A program made the position numbers and the translations under genes. The notes beneath the pieces are model-generated. The model made no database searches, had not been told where the DNA came from, and was given only the letters and a program-made list of their open reading frames with translations. Positions 43,756-55,632 of a stretch of 64,000 nt of DNA are shown here, piece by piece. Each line of letters opens with the position of its first letter. Position 1 is the stretch's first letter. Origin of the DNA: Schizophyllum amplum (lineage: Eukaryota; Basidiomycota; Agaricomycetes; Agaricales; Schizophyllaceae); contig VDMD01000068.1 of NCBI GenBank assembly GCA_007026445.1, positions 62,001 to 126,000 on the forward strand, given 5' to 3'.

Positions 43756-44584
43756 TGAACGCTTACCTTCGACGGCCTGGGATTCCGAGCGTCTTCCGAT
43801 CAAGTCCACACGATGACGAAGGCCGGAGAACGAGGGTCTGCACACGGGGTCTCTAGATCCATGGAGGGGTGAATAAGGGGAAAGGTAAGTGGGTGCAAGG
43901 GCGCGGGTGACCGTCTGGCTGCAAGGCCCCAGCAGAACGTTGAGGAGAACTTCGGGTACGTCGGTGAAATCTAGACGTACGACGTATACGCTGGCGAGGG
44001 TGTTCACGTTGATCGTGATGCTGTTATCGACGTTGTCTTCTGCAGCAGGCTAAGCTCCGAGTTGCGTTCAAGGAAGCGTTTGCAAGGCGCCGTTTTCTGT
44101 TCAGAAGACAACAGCACTCTCTCAGCCTTTCCGTTCGTATGCGGGCGCGATGCGTATGAGGTTGTGTTATTGAGGCATAGAATGGTACGACATGAGGTGA
44201 GAAGGATCACATATTCCGTCGCCGACCAAGTGAAAGCGCTCGGCCAGGGCCCGATCGGGAACGTTGACAAAGGGTAAGACGCGATTGTCCAAGCGCCGAA
44301 GCGCCACATATTAGTCATCATTACGCTGACTGCGACTGCCCATCGCGTAGCGCCCAGCACGTTTCACGGCTTGTTCTCAACCATCATCTTCACGAACGAA
44401 CTTACGACTTGGCCTGCTCCGCCGCTTTAGAGAGAAAGCTCAACGCAAAGCGTTACGGCGGAGGCTTTACGATCAGTATCAACACCAGCCCGCCAGTCCA
44501 GACACCACAGCCAGCCTTGAAGAACGAGACGCACAGGACCTACGACAGAGCGACGCTCAATCACGACAGAGGAGACGTTTGATC

Positions 44585-47500
44585 ATGCGGGAATCGAATT
44601 TCTGCTTCCCAGCGCAGAACAAGGCGAGCGTGTGCATATCCAGCCAGCTCTATGACCGCAGAGGTGCGCTGCCTATGCTGCAGTCCAGTTCCATCGTGCT
44701 GACCCCTTGTCTTGCACAGCGCTGGATACCTCCTCGCCTTTGCCGCTGTTCAACTCCTTAACGCATCTTACATATCTCACCTCAACATCGCCTCGCATCC
44801 GCGAGATCATGACCATGGACGGTGGCCTCGAACGACTTGTCAAGATCCTCCACGACTTCTGCCTCGCCCCGCCCTCACCAGAGAACCCAGTCCTCTTCTA
44901 CGGGCTTATGCCCAAGCCCGCCAAGGGCCGCGCCTCGCCCGAGCGCGAGTACGTGCTCAACCCCGCCACCTTCGACAAGCACGCCGCCTTCCGCTTCTCC
45001 CTCGCCTTCCAATGCCTCGTCAACATCGGCGTCCGCGGCAGCGAGAACATCCGCTCCCGTGTCGTCCAGGCCGGCACCCTCGACGTCGTCGGCTGCATCC
45101 TCGAAGCCTGGCTCGTCAACCGCGGCTTCGGCCTCGTCGGCCCGCCCGCGGGGATCCCCAGTCGCACCACCACCACCAGCAGCCGCGCCGGCGCGGGCAC
45201 ATCGCGTGCGCCTGCCTCGCGCGCACCGGGGTCCGCGCCGCGCCCGGGCGCTCCGCCTGCCATACCCACCGCGGCAGGGACACCCCTCATGCCGCGGATA
45301 CCGGCGGCCAACGTACCTCCCAGCCGCCCGCGCGCCGTCATCCCGCCCCCGTTCACGCGCCAAAACGCGAGCTGGCTGTACACCGATCAGGACCCGCCCG
45401 CGCCACCGACGCCAACCGCGCCAGCCGCGCCCTTCTACCGCGATCGTAGCCAGACGATCGTCGCGCGGCCGCGGATGCCGGAGACGCGGGACTCATCCCC
45501 AGAGCAACCTGCGAGGCGGCAGCAGCCTGTGGATGTCAGGCCGCTGTCCGCAGATGCCCGTGCGGCGGTGGCGAGCACCTCGGAGACGATGCGCCGCCCT
45601 GGTGACCAGCGTCGCTCGGCATCGGAGGCGCAGCGGAGACCAACACTGGATCGCGTAGGAACATCGAACTCGAGCGCGTCCTTCTCGAGTGAGTGATTGA
45701 TTGGCCTGTATGCGCGGCGCGCGTTTGACTGACTTGGACGCAGCAGATAATACCTCGCCGTCGTCCAGTCGGCCGCAATCACCGCACCAGCACTCGCCGT
45801 CGTCATCGCGCCCTGAGACGGAGACGGAGGACGATGAGGAGCCGGTGTTGGGCGGGGGGTCGGTGTTGGGTGGTGGTCCAGGATCGATGCTGGGCGGTGG
45901 GGTGACGCGCGGGCGGGAGGAGCCGTTGATGAGCGCTATGGCGAGGAGTCGGACCGTGACGCGGCCTGAGCGTTTGGGTCAGGATGGCATGGGACGCGAC
46001 GATATTGGGACGTTGAATGAGATGGGCTTGGAAGGTGAGTCTTTCGTCGTCGCCGGTGTGGTTGAACACAAGGTCGGACTCGTGGGTATGCTTTGCGGCG
46101 TATCGCTCAGGTCTCAGTGCTCTCTCCTGGGATTTTTTTTGGCTTGGTCTGGGAGATCTCCGCGCTTGATCATGTCGTCAATGTGCTGGATATACTTGCT
46201 AATCTCACCGTTCAGGCAACCAGCTTGGCCTGGAGCGGACGGCGCTCGACGAGGACCAGCTCAACACGATCGCCATGGGTGACGGGGATCCGGCGCACCA
46301 GATTGGACTCGCTGATCCTCATATCGGTGGCGAGCCTGGGATTGCTGGAGGTCATCAACTCGGTTAGTCTGTCGATTCTTTTGCTGTCGTCCTTGTCTAT
46401 CTGTTCTTGTACGCCCTTGTCCTTATTTCCTTGTCCACCCTCGTCTTTCTTTCCTTGTACACGTCAGTGAGAGCGTCTTGTTGACGTCTACAAGCAGGGC
46501 ATCTTCATATCGGCTTATCCGACGACCTGGACGGGGCCATGCTGAACGACGACTTTGCGATGGGTGCACCACCTGGCGCGCCGGGCGCTCTTGTCACTCG
46601 TCCAGGCGTTCGATTGCCGACGAGTGGTCCCCTTAGCACGGACGTGAGTGGCAGCGAGGATGAAGGTAAGTCTTTGCACGTCCATAGTCTGACGCGACGA
46701 CTGACTAAGTGACAGGTCCCTCTATGCGTCACTCGCCGCCGTTGCATCTTCATCCACAACAGCAGGCGTCGACGTCTCGTACGCTTCTGCAGCAGATCGA
46801 AGCCACGCCCCGCGCGGGGTCCGTCCCACTTCCGGACGACGAGTACATCTCGCGCCCGGGCAACCGTAGCAGTTTTGCTGGCGCAGCGAGCTTCTCGGGA
46901 GCCAATTACGGGTTTGGGAACGTGACCTTCGGTACTGGAGGTGCTGCGTTTGCTCCCAGCTCGGCAGGCGGTTTCCAGTCAGCGTCGACGTCGGCGAATG
47001 CGGAGCTCGGGCGGCAGGCCGAGTCGTCATCGGCGGGGCCATCCGTCTCCGAGGACCAACATGCGATGCCAAGCTTGCGGACAGGCTTCGCCAGCTATTC
47101 GGGCGCAGGACCCTCGATGTACGTGGACGTCTCGGCCGACGGGGTGTCGTCGACTACGGACTTGGTGACCGGTCGAACCACGGCTGCGGATGAGGACGTG
47201 GAGATGGAGTCGCCCGTGCGTCCGGCTGCGCCGCTGCCTGTGTCTCGGGAAGTGAGCGTGCCGATTATCGCGCATCCGCGCCCGACGCGGCCGTCACCGC
47301 AAGCGGCGCCGCCGACCCCGCAAGCGCCGCAGATCTCGCAAGGTGCTAGTCTTTCGCCTCAGCAAGCGGCGCAGGGCAGCCCGACGCAGCCGCCTGCGCC
47401 GAACCCGTCGCCCTACACTGATTCGGATGTTCTGGTATGCTTTGTTTGAACATGTGTACATGACGAGTTACTGATTGGCTTGCAGCTAGCGCTTCAGCTT

Positions 47501-49083
47501 CTTGCTTATCTCAGCAAGTATCCGCATGTTCGGCAAGCGTTTTACAAGGTCCGCGAGGGGTTCCATCCAGGTGAGGGCGATTGGATCGTTCCGTACGTTA
47601 CGACCGGGTTCTGACTGTTGAACGTAGCGTCGGCGACATACGTCGCGCAGCAGCAAGCGCAGCAGATCAACATCACGCTCTCCGGACAGCCCATCGCGAG
47701 CGCGTCTGGCGGCGGGTCATCGAAGGGGAAGAGCAAGAGCAAGGCAGCTGATGCTGTATCCAGCTTCATCAGCGGTCCCTCATCAGGTTCGTCTTCATTC
47801 ACGTTAGTGGCGCAGAGAAACTGATCCTCTCGCAAGGCAAGGCTTCATCCTCGAAGGCGTCTGGGTCTACTGCGGCTTCGTCTACAACACGCATTCGCCA
47901 AACGAATGTCTTTGCCCTCGTCGAGCGGTTCACCTGGAGACCGAGCTCGTCGCAGATCGCAGCAGCAGCGGCCGCTGCAGCTGCTAACGCTGAAGGTGCG
48001 CGCGAGGCGCTCTTTGCCTTGGCGAAGCTGACGACTAACAGCGACGGGTACCATCGGGAGTTCTTCAAGTTCGGGAACCGCTCAGCCGCCGGCCGCGGGA
48101 CCGGGAGTGCCTGCAGCAGCAGCGACGGCAACCTCGCCGCCCCGACGATTTGTGCCGCCGACGCCACAGCTCCCTCCAGAGATCCAGTATTGGGCCGGCG
48201 TCATCATGCGCAACGCTTGTAGGAAGGACGAGAGCCGCGGCGGTATACGGCAATGCGCCAACAGTGAGTCGCGCCACTTGATGTTCTTTGTTCTGGCTGA
48301 CGCGAACTTTTAGTGCTTTGCGGAAAATGGGAGTCATATCCTCGCGAGTTCGCCAAGTGCCGACGCTGTCGCAAGGCGAAGTACTGCGGGAAGGAATGCC
48401 AGAGCACGGCGTGGAGCGAGGGTCACCGGTTCTGGTGCTCGGCGAAGGAGGGCGACGATGAACGAGCGGATCGGCGCGCGAGTGAAGCTCAGGTACGGTG
48501 ATCGCCCGTGACCGCGAACCCGGCTTGACGTGTGGAGTCGCAGGCGGCTTCTGGGGCAGATGCGGACGGAGACGGTGCGAGCACTGGCACTGTCCGTCGA
48601 CACCATCGCCATCACGACCGCGAAGGGCGCGAGAGGGACCGGGAGCGCGACCGATCGGCGATCGCCACGCTCACTGGGCTCGGCTTCCTCACCGGCGGCG
48701 GCGGCGGCGGTGGGGGAGGTGGCACACGCACGGCGACCCGCAACAGGCCGGGCATCTTCACGCGCGCGGGGCTACCATCTTTCGGGCAGGCGCAGCAGCA
48801 GCAGCAGCAGCCTCCGCCGCAGGAGCCGCTGACGCAGGGGCAGGTACCGTATGCGGTGTATCAGTCGTACGCGACTCGCCAGCAGCAGGAACGTCTTCGG
48901 GCGGAGACCGTGACTGCCGCTCCACGCGCCGCGGAGCAGGAGAGGCGGGAGAACGAGGCGCTGTTGATGCAGTACGGGATACTGGAGGAGCGCGTACGGG
49001 AGATGACGGCGGAGGAACTGGCGGAGGTGGCGGGGCGATTACGGAGGGAGACGGAGGGGGGCGAGGACGTTAATATGGGATGA
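44585..49083 (+). CDS. MUB1: MUB1/SamB-type MYND protein
   Basis: Twelve exons: 44585-44663, 44720-45688, 45744-46034, 46216-46362, 46498-46665, 46716-47434, 47486-47570, 47628-47786, 47837-47995, 48042-48263, 48314-48492 and 48544-49083. They join without a stop to 1238 residues. The start MRESNFCFPAQNKASVC, the block RFSLAFQCLVNIGVRGSE, and EIQYWAGVIMRNACRKDE just before the finger match my memory of the MUB1/SamB family. The finger is C-x10-C-x2-C-x5-C-x3-C-x7-H-x3-C (LCGKWE...KCRRCRKAKYCGKECQ...HRFWC). In yeast Mub1 works with the ubiquitin ligase Ubr2; in Aspergillus SamB affects morphogenesis. Exon 6 and the C-terminus are long, disordered and rich in Ser, Pro, Gly and Gln, including a Gly run and a Gln run. 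Ala runs in exon 9 are also present. The 46-nt intron 9 is needed to keep frame. Confidence 0.9.
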
Positions 49084-49712
49084 GCGTCGGGCTCATCCAG
49101 TGCATTCATCGAGTCGTTGGTAGAAGTCTTCATGAGCGTAATCGTTATTTTGTCCGACCATTTTGCCTTGCGTCGCGTGATGGGGGGCAGAGAGCACCTG
49201 AGTGGGCTCTTGTATAGCCAAGGTCGAACGTACGTTGAACTCGTCGATAAGAGGTTCGCCTGCCACTTTGGAGTGTACACAGAAGTGGATTGAGGAAGCG
49301 GTGTTCCCTATATTGTGGTTTTGTTATGCTCTCGAGAGGCTCTAAGAGATCTTCTGAAGGCTAGGCCCCTTGGCGGCGTACTTGAGGGCTACGCTGGCGA
49401 ATCGATGCCCAAATCGTCGGCTGCTGATGGCGTACGACGCGCAGATAAAGGCGAGGGAATACGACAACAGCGTGCCTGAAATCAACGAGCCGCTTTTGTG
49501 ACCAATGCGGACGATTGGACAAGGGAAGCCGCCGATCATTCCTGATGCGAACGGCACGCCATTTGGGCCATGAATTGCATCTTTCCCTTTTACTTTTGCG
49601 TCAGAAATCTGATAAAAAGCGATGAGTGCCCGGACTCGTCCTCGTCGCTCTTCCCCCTCCCCGTCGTTTCTGCTGGACGCAGCCGTGATTGACAGCAAAA
49701 GCTCGCGACACG

Positions 49713-52469
49713 ATGCCCTCCGCCGATTCCGCGAAGAAGCTGGGCAAGCGAATCATTGCGCACCCCGAGGAGACAGTCCCGGTCGTCTCTACCCGCGATT
49801 GGTTTGAAGAGCGCTCCTTTGACCCCAAGGTTGCGGTGCGTGCCCCTGTTCACGGTGTCGAGATATATTCTCATTCACCCGTATCCAGGTCGTCGATTAC
49901 CTGACCAGCCTGTTCCCTATCTTCGGCTGGATCACGCGCTATAATCTAGGATGGCTCTCGGGCGATATCATTGCAGGCCTCACTGTTGGCATGGTCCTCG
50001 TCCCGCAGGGCATGTCCTACGCGCAAATCGCCACCCTCTCCCCCGAGTACGGGCTCTACTCGTCCTTCGTGGGCGTCTTGATCTACTGCGTGCGTGCTAT
50101 ATCACGGTCGGCTTCGACATACGCGTCTAACACTCTTTTACTAGCTCTTCGCGACATCCAAGGACGTGTCGATCGGCCCCGTCGCGGTCATGTCCCTCAC
50201 GGTTTCCCAAATCATAGCCTCTGTCGAAAGCTCTCACCCCGGCCAGTGGGATGGCCCGCTCATTGCCACTACGGTCGCCTTCATCTGCGGTTTCATCGTC
50301 CTCGGCATTGGTCTCCTTCGCCTGGGCTGGATCGTCGACTTCATCCCCGCGCCTGCCATCTCCGGGTTCATGACCGGCTCCGCGATTAGTATTGTCGCCG
50401 GCCAGGTACCTGGGCTTATGGGCATCTCTGGATTCGAGTGCGTCTTGACTTCGTGATCGTCCTCGTGCATGCATTGTCTGACTGGTTTCCGCAGCACGCG
50501 CGCGTCGACGTACAAGGTCATCATCAACTCGCTCAAGCACCTGCCGAGTACAACCATGGATGCGGCGTTTGGTCTACCGGCGCTCGTCTTCCTCTACGGC
50601 TTCCGCGTCGCCTGCGACAAGCTGTCGAAGCGGTACCCACGGCACTGTCAGTGTCGACTCGATGCTATGTCCTCCAACTGACCTCCCGCAGCACGTCTCT
50701 TCTTTTCGCCTCTGTGCTTCGCAATGCGTTCACCGTCATCGTCCTCACGATCGCCGCCTGGCTCTACTGCCGCCACAACAAGAACGCAGCCGGTAGCTAC
50801 CCGATCAAGATCTTGAAGAACGTCCCGAGCGGCTTCAAGCACATCGGTCAGCCCGTCATCGACAGGGACCTCATCTCTGCTCTTGCCGGCGAACTCCCGG
50901 TGGCGACCATCATCCTCCTGCTCGAGCACATCGCGATCTCCAAATGTACGTCAACTCTCATTGTGGCGTAGTGCGGGGTGTTGACATCGCCTAACAGCTT
51001 TCGGCCGCGTGAACGGGTACAAGATCAACCCGAATCAGGAGCTTATCGCGATCGGCGTCACCAACCTCGTCGGCTCGTGCTTCAACGCGTACCCCGCCAC
51101 CGGCTCGTTCTCTCGCTCGGCGCTCAAGTCTAAGTGCGGGGTACGCACGCCTGCAGCGGGCATCGTCACCGCCGTTGTCGTCCTCGTCGCCCTATATGGT
51201 AAGCAAACCTCGCCCTTTTGTCCTCACCCGAAGCTGATCCCCTCGCCAGGTCTCACTCCCGCTTCTTCTGGATCCCGTCCGCAGCGCTCTCAGCGGTCAT
51301 CATCCACGCCGTCGCCGACCTCGTCGCCTCGCCAGCTCAGGTGTACTCGTACTGGCGCGTCGCGCCGCTCGAGTTCATCATCTGGCTTGCCGCCGTCCTC
51401 ATCACGATCTTCACGACGATCGAAAACGGCATCTACGCGTCCATCTGCGCGTCCCTCGCGCTCATGCTCATTCGCGTCGCTCACCCGCGAGGCAAATTCC
51501 TCGGCAAGGTCATCCTCCGCCGCAGCGCACTCCCTTCATCAAGAACGTCCCACTCCTCAAGCAAGCCAGCGTCCATCAAGTCCGGGCCCGAGAGCGAGTG
51601 CGAGCGCGAGATTTACGTGCCGCTGGCTGAGACGGGCGAGGGCATCGAGGTCATCCCGCCCGCGCCGGGCGTCATCATCTACCGCTTCGAGGAGAGCTAC
51701 CTGTACCCGAACTCGTCGGTCATGAACGAGCGCATCGTGGACTATGTGCGCGCCCGGACGAGGCGCGGGAAGGACTTCAGCAACGTCAGTCTCGCGGATC
51801 GCGCGTGGAATGACCCCGGCCCGCGGGGCGGGTCCGTGGACGAGGAGCGCGAACGAAACGACGCGCTCCCTCTGCTCCGCGCCGTCGTCCTCGACTTCTC
51901 CTCCGTCTCGCATATCGATACCACCGCCGTCCAATCCCTCATCGACACGCGGAACGAGATCGAGCGCTGGACGGACGCGCCGGTTGAGGTGAGTTCTTGT
52001 GCTCTTTGTCATCATCCCAACACGTGTTTAGCTGACCCACGTTTCGCAGTTCCACTTTGCCAGCATCCTGTCGCCGTGGATACGTCGCGCGCTCGTCGCC
52101 GGCGGCTTCGGATTCGAGACGCACGGTGCGGGCCAGTCGCACGAGGTTGCACCTGTGGTGCCGTATCGGGACGGGCTGAGGGAGGGCGACCCGGCGACGT
52201 CGCCTCAGTTGCAGCACGACGTACCGCAGTTGCAGTACGATGCCGAGGCCAAGGGCGGCGATATTGTCGAACGGTCGCGGGGGCGGTCGATCTCGGACGC
52301 TGACCTCAAGCGATTCGAGTCGGATTTGGAGAAGGATGCGGGTGTAGTGGGGGAGAGCGAGGTCGAGATGGCGTCGCTGGTGACGGATGAGACGCCGTTC
52401 TTCCACTTGGACCTGCAGGATGCGGTGCGTGCGGCGGAGGGAAGGGTGCTTGCGCGGAGGTTAAGATAG
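49713..52469 (+). CDS. SLC26/SulP sulfate permease, with an apparent one-base lesion
   Basis: Exons: 49713-49835, 49889-50089, 50145-50437, 50495-50650, 50692-50945, 50998-51198, 51250-51988 and 52050-52469, about 795 residues. The sulfate-transporter N-terminal pattern is clear (IIAGLTVGMVLVPQGMSYAQ, continuing IATLSPEYGLYSSFVG), with many membrane spans to about residue 490. A C-terminal STAS domain contains LRAVVLDFSSVSHIDTTAVQ. It should sit in the plasma membrane and import sulfate with protons. At 51250-51270 the natural acceptor gives L-T-P-A then loses frame; the expected F-F-W-I-P follows one base off. A one-base deletion near 51263, use of a later acceptor at 51284 (which restores frame but drops the conserved stretch), or a very short 35-nt intron could explain it. 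The fourth intron is also short (41 nt). Confidence 0.85.
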
Positions 52470-52884
52470 TTAGTATCCGTCCTCAACAACCTTAGACGAC
52501 CTGCATATCCTCTATGTACATATTCATAAGCATTGTGTAACGCCTTGATAAGGTCAATTCACGAAGAGTCCTGTACGATCTGCACCGTCCTGTACGATGT
52601 GAGTTGTTAGTCATCACGAAAATGCCTCGAGCATTATCCGCGCTTATACGCGGACCAAGCGCTTGCAAGCATCTCGCAAGCGCTGCAAGTACAGACAAGC
52701 ACTTTTAATCGCGTGACGTGAATTTCCAGCCCCTTCGCAAGCCCGTCGCAAGCCACTGACAGCGACCTTGGGAATTTAGTAGTAGCTAGACCTTGGGGAG
52801 AGCGCGGGACGTGCTATAGGAAGTCACGCCCAGCGAGAAGTGCCAATACTGTAGCATTTCGACCGTAGGTTCACCGGGTGTGAC

Positions 52885-52950
52885 CTATCCCCCTTATCCG
52901 CCGTTTTGCTAGCAGAACCGGTTCTGCTGAAAGATGGTTCTGCTAATATT
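52885..52950 (+). repeat. 66-bp terminal-like repeat, copy 1
   Basis: It starts CTATCCCCCTTATCCG and ends TCTGCTAATATT. It contains TTTTGCTAGCAGAAC and further GGTTCTGCT copies. It matches 58162-58227 with a few substitutions in the same orientation. See copy 2 for the insertion evidence. Confidence 0.7.
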
Positions 52951-54326
52951 AGGGAATTATTTGTCGATTTATTATGGAATAAAGTGGGTGTGGGTTGCCA
53001 TTTAGGGGGGTCATCCACCCGGTCCACCGGCCGTCGGGGTCATTTTGGCACCCCTCTTCGCCGTTTTGAACCTTGATGTCGCCTCGCCGGCATCGAATGC
53101 TTCCGTTATCCGGACACCCATGAGCTTTTGTGGGGGTCCTTTCGGCATGTTTTATCAGCCGTGCACTCTACCGACCACCATCAAACCCACTTTTGCAGGT
53201 GACATCAGCTCTGCCGCACATTATTTTCCCTGTTGTGTGACCAACTCCTCGTATCATCTGGCACTGTGTTGTGTTCATCTCAGTTGTGCTGCGGGTCCGA
53301 CCCCGGCATCGTTCTGCTTGCCCGGCTGACGGTTTTGCTCACCTAGACCTGCCGTTCTGCTGGTGTCCATCCGGATTGGTGGGTTAGGAACTAATCCACC
53401 GTTTTATCATCGCCGCCCCCAAGGATTTTGGGTGCATTTTTATGGCCGCATCTAACCGGTGTGATCGCCGGATTTTTTGGATCAATCACCGATCCTGCGG
53501 GCGACAGGTTGCTGCTTCCGTTCAAATTCGATAGTACTGTAGTGACTAGCAGTGCGCGTACTTCTGCAAAAAATGAACTGCATACTCGCCGAACTGTAGA
53601 TGCTACGAGGCTCTCATTTTTTCGTGACGTGTCCAAAATTCCGCGCCGAGTCGGACGCCGAGCGCGGCATTCCGGCAACTTGTCATCCACTTTGCGTACA
53701 CGAAGCGTCGACAGCGTCTTCATCGACGTTCTGCGCGACTTATGCATAAGGCTCCAACCATATAAATTAATTACCATATATATACGGTTTTTACTGTATA
53801 GAATTACTCTCTAATTAGTGGTCTTGTTGTACTGGGTAACTATATAGTATACTATATAGTAAACAGATCTCTCAGATGTTAGATATGTTGTTCTTTTCAG
53901 TCGAGGATGCAGAGGGATTGTGTTTCAGAGCAAGGGAGCACCGGCGCACCTTCCTTTTTCGTGCACCCTGGCCTGGGCGCACGTAAAAGGCAACAGCTTG
54001 GACATTGTGTCACATCACATTGTCACACGGCGAGTGCCGACACTGCCGAGTGCTGCAGCCTGTGTTCTCAGAGTCGGCTGATGAATGAACAATGGAGAGC
54101 TGGACAATATGAAAGACTTGGTAGATAGTAGCTCGCTCCCACCACAGCTTCCCTCAGAAATTGCTGGAACATGGGGGGAACGCCGCACGCGCTTATGTCA
54201 GCACAACGGAATTGACCGCTCAATCTCGTCGTGCCTTGACATCCAGATCTGGCGTGGAATTCACACGGTCGTGGGATGCTGGGCGAGAATTTCTCAATGC
54301 GTCAAGTTCTGTTGTTCTTCTACACA

Positions 54327-55109
54327 ATGGCGTCCTCAGAGGAGCAGCAAGCTCGTCAAGACATAGCTCAAGATATCAAAAGCCTTGTAAAACGCCTTCC
54401 GAGCAGTATTCCAAGTGCAGAGAAGTCCGGCAAGATATACAAGATAATCACTGGCCCACAAAAGGAGTCTGCATGGATGACCTTCAACAGTCGATTCGAT
54501 GTGTTGTTCGGCGAGGATTGCCGTGATGCAGAGGGGAACCTCTTGAACATAGAGAGGGGGCGATTTGGGATGGACGCCGTCAGCAACTATGTCGCCCGCA
54601 CGGTCGTAGCGCAGGGAATGCTTCATGTGCCCATGATGATCAAGCTTGAGCGCTTGAAGACGGCGCTGCAGCTTCTAGTGTGCGTCATCCATTGTAGATT
54701 GAAGAATATATACTAACATATTGTGATAGCAATGGACCTCTGCCACCGCCACCGCCAATGACGACGACGACGACGTCCAGAGATCCAGCGAATGATGGCT
54801 CCCTTCCTACCATCCCCGACAACGACAATGGAAACCCCTCCGCAGTAGCGCCTACGAAGAGGCGTGTTCCTGATGAGAAGAAGCTCGCAGAGAAGGCACT
54901 GCGATCGTTCGGCGTCGGTGCGCTGGCGGAGCACATCCTTCCACCCAATGGTATGCCATCTTCGATCGAAGGAGCGCTGCGTGTCTGACAGTGGTACAGA
55001 TCCTCAGCTACCGGGAGACTCAAAGAAAGATAAGAGTTACGCACCTCCGAAGGATACGAGCGAGTCCGAGGACTCGAATGGCGACGCTATGCTGGTGGTG
55101 GACGAGTGA
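54327..55109 (+). CDS. hypothetical protein, three exons
   Basis: Exons 54327-54679, 54730-54950 and 55000-55109 give 227 residues in frame. The first intron has a perfect TACTAAC branch point and the second ends GTGGTACAG. The N-terminal 115 residues are mixed charged helices (DIAQDIKSLVKRL ... MMIKLERLKTALQLL). Then comes a Pro/Thr-rich linker (PLPPPPPMTTTTT) and an acidic Ser-rich tail ending LVVDE. No signal peptide, membrane segment or known domain is evident. It lies between a 66-bp repeat and the Gypsy element, so it may be a cargo or host gene trapped among mobile DNA. The splice consistency makes the gene itself fairly secure. Confidence 0.7.
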
Positions 55110-55256
55110 CCTGACGAGACTCGAAGCGACCAAACAACAACAACAAACAACCAGAGGCGAACACCACACGTGATCGGCACGTGCAGGGCAGTGGAGGGGA
55201 AGGAGGGGGATCCCGACGGTGTCGACGGCTGAGAAGCGCTAATCGACGAAGACGCG

Positions 55257-55614
55257 TGTTGTGCACACTAGTCCCAATGACCAAGTTAGCATTCCCTTCT
55301 AACTAAAGGTATAGTAAGGCGCACCTAGTCCAATGACCAAGAGGTCGAGATGGGGAACTAGGTGCTGGTACTGTACTTATAAGTAAGGTGTGGGGGAAGC
55401 AGGTTGTAAGGCGTCAGAATGGTGCGATAAGGTGTGATACAGTATAGAGGCAGAGGCGGACGAAAGGGGAAAGCCAAAGTGGGGAGCATGTGATAAGGGT
55501 CGGATCTCGAGATAGCCGGTGGTTCTAGATGCGTAAACAGTCCAAAATAGGGGGAAAAGGAAAATGAAAAGGGACAAACAAGGGAAAATAAGGGTATACG
55601 GGCGTGTCGTGACA
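55257..55614 (-). repeat. Gypsy LTR
   Basis: On the minus strand it begins TGTCACGACACGCCC and probably ends GTGCACAACA, about 358 bp. The end is set by the TG...CA rule and is approximate. TTGGTCATTGGACTAG and TTGGTCATTGGGACTAG are two near-identical words near the end. Confidence 0.7.
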
Positions 55615-55632
55615 TTACCCCCCTGCTAAGAC

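Noticed and set aside
43681..44360. Minus-strand frames with some protein-like stretches (VVRLDFTDVPEVLLNVLLG)
   Set aside because: No start, splice or domain support, and part of the frame is made of the 27-bp repeat. It could be a fragment of an old element but I cannot show it.
48042..48090. Frameshift in MUB1 between two open frames near 48084
   Set aside because: A 46-nt intron at 47996-48041 with GCTGACGACTAACAG joins the frames exactly, so no lesion is needed.
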